Source: Thermoanaerobaculia bacterium
Lineage (GTDB): Bacteria; Acidobacteriota; Thermoanaerobaculia; Multivoradales; UBA5704
Assembly (NCBI GenBank): GCA_025937035.1
Contig: JAICSG010000195.1
Span: 1 to 7,142 of the forward strand
DNA length: 7,142 nt
Reading direction: 5' to 3'
Below are positions 1 through 6,237 of the stretch, piece by piece. Position 1 is the stretch's first letter. Every line of letters starts with the position of its first letter. The notes beneath the pieces were generated by a model that worked only from the letters and a program-made list of their open reading frames with translations, did not search any database and had not been told where the DNA came from. A program made the translations under genes and the position numbers.

Positions 1-294
1 ATCCAGATCATCAACGGCCGTCCGGAGAAGATGAAGCGGCGCGGCGAGGGGGTGGAGGAGGATCAGCCGGTGTCCCGGCCCGAGGGCGGCGGCGGGCGCT
101 CGGAGGTGCAGCGCATCCTCGGCCGTCGCGATCCCCTGGCGTTCGAGGAGGAGCGAGCGTTCAGCGAGATGCTGGACGGCTTCCACCGCCTGCTCCGCTA
201 CTTCCACGAGCGGATGGACAGGCCGCCCCGGAAGGACGGCGACGAGCCGGAAGGAAACGAAGGACCCAAGGAAGGACCCAAGGAGGGACAATAG
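1..294 (+). CDS. C-terminal part of an unidentified acidic, charged protein (5'-truncated)
   Basis: An open frame enters from the left edge and ends at TAG 292-294, giving 97 visible residues. The ATG at 31 is probably internal, because the same frame is open to base 1 and no ribosome binding site precedes it. The visible part begins IQIINGRPEKMKRRGEG, continues through a Gly/Arg/Glu-rich linker, and then has a likely amphipathic helix (around LAFEEERAFSEMLDGFHRLL). It ends in a low-complexity Lys/Glu/Pro/Gly tail with a repeated EGPK unit, encoded by a perfect 12-base tandem duplication (259-270 and 271-282). No catalytic motif, signal peptide or membrane segment is visible. I do not recognise the family. 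It is separated from the isoprenoid operon by 242 bases with a hairpin and a promoter-like site, so it is probably a different transcription unit. Confidence 0.6.
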   Translation: MQIINGRPEKMKRRGEGVEEDQPVSRPEGGGGRSEVQRILGRRDPLAFEEERAFSEMLDGFHRLLRYFHERMDRPPRKDGDEPEGNEGPKEGPKEGQ

Positions 295-304
295 AGAGGG
301 AGGT

Positions 305-342
305 CCGGGCGGCGGCGTCAGCCCGCCAGCAGCCGCCCCCGG
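305..342 (+). terminator. GC-rich hairpin after the first gene, possible terminator
   Basis: Bases 305-309 (CCGGG) pair with 338-342 and 311-316 (GGCGGC) pair with 332-337, leaving C310 bulged and a 15-base loop. The hairpin starts 10 bases after the upstream stop codon, where a terminator would sit. No T-run follows (the next bases are TATACCG), so intrinsic termination is doubtful. It may be only a stabilising 3' end, or a chance structure in GC-rich DNA. Confidence 0.35.
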
Positions 343-395
343 TATACCGTCACCGCCTGGCCTCCCAACCCGGCCCTCTCCCCCACGGTTCGCAC

Positions 396-424
396 TTTAC
401 AACGCAAAGTCCTTCATCTATCCT
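396..424 (+). promoter_or_regulatory. Candidate sigma70-type promoter for the isoprenoid operon
   Basis: TTTACA at 396-401 (5 of 6 matches to TTGACA) and TATCCT at 419-424 (4 of 6 to TATAAT) are separated by exactly 17 bases. They lie in a stretch (about 388-475) clearly less GC-rich than its surroundings and upstream of the first enzyme gene. A start near 431 would leave a leader of roughly 105 bases. No operator or riboswitch is recognised. The -10 match is modest, and an ECF-type site beginning GGAAC at 441 is an alternative. Confidence 0.45.
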
Positions 425-525
425 TAGCTTGTACCTGGTAGGAACTATCTCCCAGGCATTTTCGGTTATGCTTGCCGGGACCGGGGCGATCCCCAGAAAC
501 CCAGGACGAACGCGAGCAGGGGTGC

Positions 526-530
526 AAGGA
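526..530 (+). promoter_or_regulatory. Ribosome binding site fixing the polyprenyl synthase start
   Basis: AAGGA lies 6 bases before ATG 537. The same frame is open further upstream (TTG 429, ATG 468), but neither start has a purine-rich site and the extra residues do not resemble a prenyl synthase N-terminus. This site therefore favours 537. Confidence 0.65.
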
Positions 531-536
531 CAAGGA

Positions 537-1634
537 ATGGGACTATCGACCGAAGCTCCGGCGGAGCTCGAACAGTTCACGGCCCTGCTCGCCGGCTTCC
601 GCGAGAAGCTAGACCGCGCCCTCGCCGACTGGCTGGAGGCCAAGCGCGGCGAGGCGGTGGCCGCCGGCTCCCCCGAGACCCTGGAGCTGATCGACGGCGT
701 CGGCCAGCTCGCCACCCACGGCGGGAAGCGCCTCCGTCCGGCCCTCGTCTACTACACCTACCGCGCCTGCGGCGGCGAGGCCGACGGCGACGTCCTGCCG
801 CTGGCCCTCTCCACCGAGCTCCTGCATACCTACCTGCTGATCCACGACGACATCATGGACCACGCCGAGATCCGGCGCGGCCTGCCGGCGGCGCACGTGC
901 GTTTCCGCGAGGCGCACCGGGCGCACGGCCTGCACGGCGATGCCGCGGACTTCGGCCGCTCGGTGGCGATCCTGCTGGGGGACCTCGCCCAGGCCTGGGC
1001 CGTGGAGCTGGCCGCGTTCGGCCGCGGGCCCGCCCCCCGCGAGCTCGCCCGCGGCTTCGCCGCCATGTGCCAGGAGGTGATCGGCGGCCAGTATCTGGAG
1101 CTGCTGGTGGCCCAGCGGCGGGCGGCGAGCGAGGAGGAGCTGCTGCGGGTGCTGCGCCTGAAGTCCGGCCGCTACACGGCCGAGCGGCCCATCCAGCTCG
1201 GCGCCCTGCTGGCCGGCGCGACGCCGGAGACCCTCGCCGGGCTCTCCCGCTACGGCGCCGCGGTGGGCGAGGCCTTCCAGCTCCAGGACGACCTCCTGGG
1301 GATGTTCGGCGACCCGGAGACCGTGGGCAAGCCGGTCGACGCCGACCTCAAGGAGGGAAAATACACCTTCCTCATCCATCACGCCCTGACCCGCGCCACG
1401 CCCGTCCAGCGGCGGACGCTGGAGGCGGCGCTGGGCAATCCGGACGCCACCCCCGAGCAGAGCGGGGCCGCCCTGCGGGTAATCGCCGAGACCGGCGCCC
1501 GGGACGCTGTGAGCGCCATGATCCGGGAAAGGCTGGAAGAGGCGCGGTCGGCCCTCGCGGCCCTCGATCTGCGGCCCGACGGCCGGCTCTTCCTGGCCGG
1601 GCTGATCGACTACCTCTGGGAGCGCGAGCAGTGA
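537..1634 (+). CDS. Short-chain polyprenyl diphosphate synthase, probably geranylgeranyl diphosphate synthase
   Basis: A soluble all-alpha trans-prenyltransferase of 365 residues that condenses DMAPP or allylic diphosphates with IPP. Visible motifs in order: GGKRLRP (62-68), the first Asp-rich motif DDIMD (104-108), GGQYLEL, the KSGRYTAERP stretch, and the second Asp-rich motif DDLLG (251-255). Both Asp clusters bind the Mg-diphosphate of the allylic substrate. The first motif is the short DDxxD form, without the two-residue insertion common in bacterial FPP synthases of the DDxxxxD type. Five residues before it is Tyr99, with Leu at -4. In type I (archaeal-type) enzymes an aromatic at -5 is associated with a C20 product, so GGPP is my inference; C15 or C25 is not excluded. 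It opens the operon, and its stop overlaps the fni start by 4 bases (GTGA). It acts last in the pathway, using the IPP and DMAPP made by its neighbours. Confidence 0.9.
   Translation: MGLSTEAPAELEQFTALLAGFREKLDRALADWLEAKRGEAVAAGSPETLELIDGVGQLATHGGKRLRPALVYYTYRACGGEADGDVLPLALSTELLHTYLLIHDDIMDHAEIRRGLPAAHVRFREAHRAHGLHGDAADFGRSVAILLGDLAQAWAVELAAFGRGPAPRELARGFAAMCQEVIGGQYLELLVAQRRAASEEELLRVLRLKSGRYTAERPIQLGALLAGATPETLAGLSRYGAAVGEAFQLQDDLLGMFGDPETVGKPVDADLKEGKYTFLIHHALTRATPVQRRTLEAALGNPDATPEQSGAALRVIAETGARDAVSAMIRERLEEARSALAALDLRPDGRLFLAGLIDYLWEREQ
1618..1622 (+). promoter_or_regulatory. Ribosome binding site supporting a GTG start for fni
   Basis: GGGAG, inside the end of the synthase gene, is 8 bases before GTG 1631. 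The alternative ATG at 1646 has only a weak GGA four bases away. This site and the GTGA stop/start overlap decide for 1631. Confidence 0.6.
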
Positions 1635-2722
1635 GCGCGCCGGAGATGGCCGCGGGCGATCCCGCCGCCCTGGCGGCCCTGGAGGCGGCCGGTCCGCCGC
1701 CGCTTCTGACCGACGGCGAGGAGCGGGACCGCAAGGCCGAGCACATCCGCCTGGCGCTCGATCCGCGCATGCAGCTCGGCGGCCACAGCTACTTCGACGA
1801 CTACCGCTTCGAGCACGAGGCCCTCCCCGAGATCGACCTCGACGAGATCGACACCTCGGTCGAATTCCTGGGCCGGCGGCTCGCCGCTCCCCTGCTCATC
1901 TCCTCGATGACCGGCGGCACCGAGATGGCCGGCCGGATCAACCGCCACCTGGCGGAGGGAGCTCAAGCGACCGGCGTCGCCGTGGGGGTGGGGTCGCAGC
2001 GCAAAGCGTTGGAAGATCCAGCGAAAGCTGATACCTTTCGGGTTCGCGAGGTCGCACCGGAAGCCGTCCTGCTGGCCAATCTCGGCGCCGTCCAGCTCAA
2101 TTACGGGATGGGCGTGCGCGAGTGCCGGCAGGCCGTGGAGATGATCGGCGCCGACGCCCTGATCCTCCATCTGAATCCGCTTCAGGAGGCGATCCAGCCG
2201 GAAGGGCAATGCAACTTCTCCGGGCTGCTGCCGAAGATCGGCGAGGTGGTGCGGGAGGTGGGGGTGCCGGTGGTGGTCAAGGAGATCGGCTGCGGCATCT
2301 CGGAAGCCACGGCGCGCGCCCTGGCGGCCCAGGGAGTGAGGATCGTCGACACGGCGGGGGTGGGCGGCACGAGCTGGGCCCGCATCGAGGCCGAGCGCGC
2401 CCGCGACCTGGAGATCGGCGAGCTGTTCGCCGGCTGGGGATTGCCGACCCCCGAATCGATCCGGCAGGTGCGCCGCGTCGAGGGGTTGACGGTGATCGCC
2501 AGCGGCGGCGTGCGCAACGGGCTGGACGCCGCCAAGGCGATCGCCCTGGGCGCCGATCTCGTGGGCCTCGCCTACCCCTTCCTCGCGCCGGCCCTGGAGT
2601 CGGCCGAGCGGGTCGCCGACAAGGTGCGGCGCACCGTGCGCGAGCTCAAGATCTGTATGTTCTGCCTGGGTGTGAAAACCATCGCGGAGCTTCAACGCGT
2701 GAAGCTCGTAAAAGGGTTGTGA
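1631..2722 (+). CDS. fni: Type II isopentenyl-diphosphate delta-isomerase (FMN-dependent)
   Basis: Cytosolic flavoenzyme of 363 residues that interconverts IPP and DMAPP using reduced FMN and Mg2+; it is unrelated to the type I Idi. It is a TIM-barrel protein, close to the usual family length of about 350. Visible family motifs: RKAEHIRLAL from residue 34, LISSMTGG ending at 96, the VGSQRKALEDP loop, LHLNPLQEAIQPEG with the Gln185-Glu186 pair expected to hold Mg2+, VVVKEIGCGIS with Lys217, DTAGVGGTSW (240-249), and the phosphate-binding SGGVRNGLDAAKAIALGAD starting at 291. All hallmark positions look intact. The frame is open back to 1067 inside the synthase gene, but that extension is shadow translation. 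In this operon it supplies the DMAPP primer for the synthase. The next gene starts 1 base after its stop. A short stretch near 1999-2044 uses AT-richer codons than the rest. Confidence 0.95.
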   Translation: MSAPEMAAGDPAALAALEAAGPPPLLTDGEERDRKAEHIRLALDPRMQLGGHSYFDDYRFEHEALPEIDLDEIDTSVEFLGRRLAAPLLISSMTGGTEMAGRINRHLAEGAQATGVAVGVGSQRKALEDPAKADTFRVREVAPEAVLLANLGAVQLNYGMGVRECRQAVEMIGADALILHLNPLQEAIQPEGQCNFSGLLPKIGEVVREVGVPVVVKEIGCGISEATARALAAQGVRIVDTAGVGGTSWARIEAERARDLEIGELFAGWGLPTPESIRQVRRVEGLTVIASGGVRNGLDAAKAIALGADLVGLAYPFLAPALESAERVADKVRRTVRELKICMFCLGVKTIAELQRVKLVKGL

Positions 2723-2723
2723 G

Positions 2724-4004
2724 ATGAGCAAGACCGCCAATCCCGCATCCGTGGCCCCCCTGACCCGCGAGGAGATCGTGCGCTCGCTGGTCACCGGAGA
2801 GCGCCGGTTCCATGAGATCCCGAAGACCCTTCCCGCGGAGGAAGCCGCGGAGATCCGGCGCCAGGCCCTGGCCGAGATGACGAGCACACCGCTCGCCAAC
2901 ATCGGCCACCACTCGCTCGACGTCCAGCGGGCCTCGCACCGCAACTGCGAGAACTTCATCGGCGTGGCCCAGATCCCCATGGGGGTCGTGGGCCCCTTGA
3001 GGGTGCGCGGCAAGCACGCCGACGGCGACTTCTGGGTGCCCCTCGCCACCACCGAGGCCGCCCTGGTCGCCAGCACCAACCGCGGCTGCACCGCCCTCCG
3101 CGAGGCCGGCGGCGCCGTGGTGCGGATCGAGGACGTGGGCATGACCCGCGCGCCCGTCTTCCGCACCTCGGGGATCGTGCAGACGCAGGCCTTCCTGCAG
3201 TGGATTCAGGACCACGAGGAGGAGATCCGCGATCTCGCCGAGGGGACCAGCCGCTACCTCAAGCTTCTGGAGGTGCGCCCCTACACCTTCGGCACCACGG
3301 TCTTCCTCCGCTTCCGCTTCGACACCGGCGACGCCATGGGGATGAACATGGCGACCATCGCCTGCGACCGGGTGGTCAACGAGCTGATCGAGCCCGCCAC
3401 CGGAGTGCCCTGCATCGGCCTCTCCGGGAACTACTGCGTGGACAAGAAGCCGGCGGCGATCAACTGGCAGGAGGGGCGCGGCAAGCGGATCTACGCCGAG
3501 ATCCTCCTCGACGCGCCGATCCTCCACCACATCCTGAAGACGGACGCCCGCAGCCTGGTCGAGGTGCAGTACCGCAAGAACCTCCTGGGCTCGATCGCGG
3601 CCGGCTCGATGGGCTACAACGCCCACTACGCCAACGTGCTGGCGGCCTTCTTCATCGCCACCGGCCAGGACCCGGCGCACGTGGTCGAGGGCTCGATGGG
3701 CATCACCTGCATCGAGTCGCGCGGGCCGGACTCGGTCTTCGCCTCCATCTTCATGCCCGACGTGCCCCTCGGCGCGGTGGGCGGCGGCACCTCGCTCGAC
3801 ACCCAGCGCGAGGCCCTGGCCATGCTCGGCGTCTCTCCCGATCCGGAGCGGCGGGGCGAGGCGGTCACCCGGCTGGCCGAGATCCTGGGCGCGGTGGTGC
3901 TCGCCGGCGAGCTGTCGCTGATGGCGGCCTTCACCTCGAACGATCTGGCGCGCGCTCACGAGAAGCTCGGGCGCGGCGAGATTCCCAACCGGCTGCCCAC
4001 GTAA
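2724..4004 (+). CDS. hmgA: 3-hydroxy-3-methylglutaryl-CoA reductase, class I
   Basis: Reduces HMG-CoA to mevalonate in two hydride steps, the committed step of the pathway. The 426-residue protein is the catalytic domain only, with no membrane anchor, as in archaeal class I enzymes. Visible motifs: ENFIGVAQIPMGVVGPL, TTEAALVASTNRGC with catalytic Glu111, GDAMGMNMATIA, SGNYCVDKKPAAINW with catalytic Lys241, GQDPAHVVEGS with Asp316, the Gly-rich GAVGGGTSLDTQ loop, and ELSLMAAFTSNDLARAH with His412 near the C-terminus. The DKKPAAINW signature and the C-terminal His region place it in class I (human/archaeal type, normally NADPH-using) rather than class II, which is the other form found in bacteria. 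The ATG at 2724 follows the fni stop by 1 base and has AAAGGG (2711-2716) upstream. The catalytic set is complete. Confidence 0.96.
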   Translation: MSKTANPASVAPLTREEIVRSLVTGERRFHEIPKTLPAEEAAEIRRQALAEMTSTPLANIGHHSLDVQRASHRNCENFIGVAQIPMGVVGPLRVRGKHADGDFWVPLATTEAALVASTNRGCTALREAGGAVVRIEDVGMTRAPVFRTSGIVQTQAFLQWIQDHEEEIRDLAEGTSRYLKLLEVRPYTFGTTVFLRFRFDTGDAMGMNMATIACDRVVNELIEPATGVPCIGLSGNYCVDKKPAAINWQEGRGKRIYAEILLDAPILHHILKTDARSLVEVQYRKNLLGSIAAGSMGYNAHYANVLAAFFIATGQDPAHVVEGSMGITCIESRGPDSVFASIFMPDVPLGAVGGGTSLDTQREALAMLGVSPDPERRGEAVTRLAEILGAVVLAGELSLMAAFTSNDLARAHEKLGRGEIPNRLPT

Positions 4005-4010
4005 GGGGAG
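4003..4010 (+). promoter_or_regulatory. Strong Shine-Dalgarno site for mevalonate kinase, pointing to a CTG start
   Basis: AAGGGGAG begins inside the hmgA TAA stop and ends 8 bases before CTG 4019, which is in frame with mevalonate kinase. Spacing and strength are ideal, yet no ATG, GTG or TTG follows at a suitable distance in that frame. The site is therefore the main support for a non-canonical CTG start. Confidence 0.55.
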
Positions 4011-4018
4011 AGACCGGG

Positions 4019-5149
4019 CTGATCCCCCGCACCCTCTCCACCGGGCCCTCTCCCGGGGCCGGGCTGGCGCCCGTCGCCGTCTCGGCCCCCGGCAAGCTCA
4101 TCCTCATGGGCGAGCACGCCGTGGTCTACGGCCGGCCGGCCCTCGCCGCCGCCATCGACCTGCGGCTCCGCGTCCACCTTTCCCCACTGTCCGCCGGCTC
4201 CGCCGTCCGCCTCGACCTTCCCGGCCTCCCCCATGAGGAGGAGACCACCTGGGAGTCGGTGCGCGCCCACGCCAGCGCCGTCCGGACGAAATGGGAGGAC
4301 TACGCCCGCGAGCCCGGCCCCGAGCGCTTCCGGGCCGTGCGCGGCGAGGACCCGGCTCATCTTGTAAAAGCCGCCCTGGGCGAGGCCGCCGAGGCGCTCG
4401 GCGACGAGGCCCCTCCGGCCTTGAGGCTGCGCATCGAGTCGGCCCTCCCCGTCGGCTCCGGCTTCGGCAGCTCGGCGGCCACGGCGGCCGGAGTGGTGGC
4501 GGCCTACCTCGCCTTCCGCGGCGAGGATCTCGATCTGGACCGCGTCGAGCGCATCGCCCTGGAGGCGGAGCGGCGCCAGCACGGACTCCCCTCGGGGATC
4601 GACGGCGCCACCGTGATCCATGGCGGCCTGCTCTGGGCCCGCAAGCTCCCCGGCGGCGTCCTCTCCGCCGAGCCGGTCGCCGTCCGCTCCCCCCTGCTCT
4701 CCCATCTCCGGGTCTATGACACGGGCATGCCCGCCGAATCGACCGGCGCCGTGGTGGCCGCCGTGCGCCACCGCCGCGACCGGGACCGGCAAGGGCACGA
4801 GCGCACCCTGGACCGCATCGAGGAGGCCACCCGGGCCTTCCGGGAAGAGCTGGAGCGCGAGGAGGAAAATCCGTCGCGCGTCCGCGAGCTGATCGCCGGG
4901 TGCGGGTCTTGCTTGGAAGAGCTTGGTGTCGTTCCCGCCGAGGTCCGCGCGCTGGTGCGCTGGATCGAGGCAGAGGGGGGAGCCGCCAAGATCTCCGGCG
5001 CCGGATCGCTCTCCGGCCCTGGCGCCGGATCGCTCCTGGTTTATGATCCAGATCCCGAGAGGATCGCCGGCTGGTCTTTCTTACGGCCGTACCCCTATCA
5101 CCCTGTGCATCTCGGAGCCCCGGGGCTCCGCCTGGAGACCGACGCATGA
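4019..5149 (+). CDS. mvk: Mevalonate kinase (GHMP family), apparently starting at CTG
   Basis: Cytosolic GHMP-fold kinase that phosphorylates mevalonate to 5-phosphomevalonate with ATP. Taken from CTG 4019 it has 376 residues. Motif 1 is APGKLILMGEHAVVYG (Gly25-Lys26), typical of mevalonate kinases. Motif 2 is PVGSGFGSSAA (144-154), the ATP phosphate loop. GLPSGIDG carries the expected catalytic Asp195. Motif 3 is KISGAGSLSGPGAGSLL (from Lys324), longer and less glycine-dense than the common TGAGGGGC form. No ATG, GTG or TTG lies in frame between the hmgA end and motif 1. The next ATG (4108) would cut into motif 1 and lose PGKLIL. CTG 4064 would give the family-typical N-terminus LAPVAVSAPGK but has a poorer binding site than CTG 4019. 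The stop overlaps the next start as ATGA. A phosphomevalonate kinase is possible but less likely, given the GEHAVVYG signature. Confidence 0.9.
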   Translation: MIPRTLSTGPSPGAGLAPVAVSAPGKLILMGEHAVVYGRPALAAAIDLRLRVHLSPLSAGSAVRLDLPGLPHEEETTWESVRAHASAVRTKWEDYAREPGPERFRAVRGEDPAHLVKAALGEAAEALGDEAPPALRLRIESALPVGSGFGSSAATAAGVVAAYLAFRGEDLDLDRVERIALEAERRQHGLPSGIDGATVIHGGLLWARKLPGGVLSAEPVAVRSPLLSHLRVYDTGMPAESTGAVVAAVRHRRDRDRQGHERTLDRIEEATRAFREELEREEENPSRVRELIAGCGSCLEELGVVPAEVRALVRWIEAEGGAAKISGAGSLSGPGAGSLLVYDPDPERIAGWSFLRPYPYHPVHLGAPGLRLETDA

Positions 5150-6156
5150 GCAAAGCCACCGTAACCGCGCCGGCCAACATCGCCTTCATCAAATATTGGG
5201 GGGCCCGCGATCTCGACCGGGCGATTCCGATGAACACCTCGATCTCGATGACCCTGGAGCACTGCGTGACCCAGTGCACCGTCGAGACCCTGGACCACGC
5301 GGGCGAGGACGAGGTCTGGCTCGCCGAGCCGGACGGCGGCTTCGGCACCCCCGATCCCGAATTCGCCCGCCGCATGCGCGAGCACCTGGACCGCATCCGC
5401 CAGTGGGCGGGCCGCAAGGACCGGGTGCGGGTGGCGACGCGGAACTCCTTCCCCACCGCGGGCGGCCTCGCCTCGTCCGCCTCCGGCTTCGCGGCCCTGA
5501 CCCTGGCCGCCGTGGGCGCCTTCGGCAAGAAACCGTCGCAGCGGGAGCTCTCCCTGCTGGCCCGCCGCAGCGGCTCCGGCTCGGCCTGCCGCTCGATCTT
5601 CGGCGGCTTCGTCGAGTGGGCCGCCAACGCGGGCAACGGCAGCGACGAGGAGAGCTACGCCCGCCAGATCGCCGACGCCGACCACTGGGACCTCCGCGAC
5701 GTCATCGCCGTGGTCGAGATCGGCCCCAAGACCGTCTCCTCGATCGAGGGTCACCGCCTCGCCACCACCAGCCCCTATTACGACAAGCGGCTGGAGCTGG
5801 TCCCCGGCCGGGTCGAGAAGGTCCGCAAGGCGATCCGCGAGCGCGATCTCGACGCCCTCGGCCCGGTGATCGAGGAGGAGGCGATCGACCTCCACCTGAT
5901 CACCATGTCCTCGCACCCGCCGATCTTCTACTGGAGCCCCGGCTCCCTCGCCGTGCTGCGCGCCGTGCGCGAGCTGCGCCAGGAGGGGCTCGCCGCCTGG
6001 GCCACCATGGACGCCGGCGCCAACGTGCACGTGATCTGCGACGCCGACTCCGAGGACGAGGTCGCCGAGCGCCTGGAAGACCTCCCCGCCGTGGGCTTCG
6101 TGATCCGCGACGGCATCGGCCCGGGCCCGGAGCAGGAAGAGGAGCACCTGTTCTAG
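5146..6156 (+). CDS. Mevalonate diphosphate decarboxylase family; probably phosphomevalonate decarboxylase
   Basis: GHMP-fold, ATP-dependent decarboxylase of 336 residues. Motifs: APANIAFIKYWGARD (8-22), NSFPTAGGLASSASG (100-114), GSGSACRSIFGGFVEW with Arg149, VSSIEGH, and MDAGANVHV with catalytic Asp289. Lys16, Arg149 and Asp289 are kept. The lysine that normally follows YWG in diphosphate-using enzymes (YWGK, lining the diphosphate pocket) is Ala20 here, and the usual DAGPN is DAGAN. With isopentenyl phosphate kinase downstream and no phosphomevalonate kinase in the operon, I infer that it decarboxylates 5-phosphomevalonate to isopentenyl phosphate, as in haloarchaea and Roseiflexus. Ordinary mevalonate diphosphate decarboxylase (mvaD) remains the main alternative. 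The start is set by the ATGA overlap with the kinase stop and by GGAG at 5134-5137, 8 bases upstream. Confidence 0.93.
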   Translation: MSKATVTAPANIAFIKYWGARDLDRAIPMNTSISMTLEHCVTQCTVETLDHAGEDEVWLAEPDGGFGTPDPEFARRMREHLDRIRQWAGRKDRVRVATRNSFPTAGGLASSASGFAALTLAAVGAFGKKPSQRELSLLARRSGSGSACRSIFGGFVEWAANAGNGSDEESYARQIADADHWDLRDVIAVVEIGPKTVSSIEGHRLATTSPYYDKRLELVPGRVEKVRKAIRERDLDALGPVIEEEAIDLHLITMSSHPPIFYWSPGSLAVLRAVRELRQEGLAAWATMDAGANVHVICDADSEDEVAERLEDLPAVGFVIRDGIGPGPEQEEEHLF

Positions 6157-6160
6157 GAAG

Positions 6161-6223
6161 AACACGGACGAGCACGGACCTACACGGACGAACACCGTCC
6201 CCGAGCCCGTGTTCGTCCGTGTT
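6161..6223 (+). repeat. ACACGGACGA repeat cluster forming a strong hairpin between decarboxylase and ipk
   Basis: The 81-base gap holds direct copies of ACACGGACGA (6162-6171 and 6182-6191) with a related CACGGAC between them, and then an inverted copy at 6207-6223. Bases 6182-6195 pair perfectly with 6209-6222 (14 bp), leaving a 13-base loop. The first copy, 6161-6177, can compete for the same right arm (16 of 17 positions). No T-run follows. This looks like a dispersed palindromic intergenic element rather than ordinary spacer. It could act as an attenuator, an RNA processing or stability site, or a mobile MITE/REP-like unit; which of these is unknown. Confidence 0.75.
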
Positions 6224-6237
6224 AGTCCTTCTGCCCC

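Noticed and set aside
259..282. 12-base tandem duplication in the first gene as a regulatory or phase-variable repeat
   Set aside because: Only two full copies are present, it keeps the frame and encodes a repeated EGPK in a low-complexity tail. Ordinary slippage explains it.
429..536. N-terminal extension of the polyprenyl synthase from TTG 429 or ATG 468
   Set aside because: No Shine-Dalgarno at either, the extra residues are unlike prenyl synthases, and the extension would run over the leader just after the promoter candidate. ATG 537 has AAGGA at good spacing.
1067..1630. Extension of the fni frame to an ATG at 1067
   Set aside because: It lies wholly inside the polyprenyl synthase gene and has Arg/Gly/Pro-rich shadow composition. 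The Fni family start matches GTG 1631.
3200..4018. Upstream extension of the mevalonate kinase frame to an ATG at 3200
   Set aside because: It overlaps some 800 bases of hmgA in another frame and translates to Arg/Gly/His-rich nonsense. It exists only because no stop codon falls in that frame.
6161..6223. Possible CRISPR-like array from the ACACGGACGA units
   Set aside because: The units are about 10 bases, irregularly spaced and partly inverted, with no spacers of constant length. A palindromic intergenic element explains them better.
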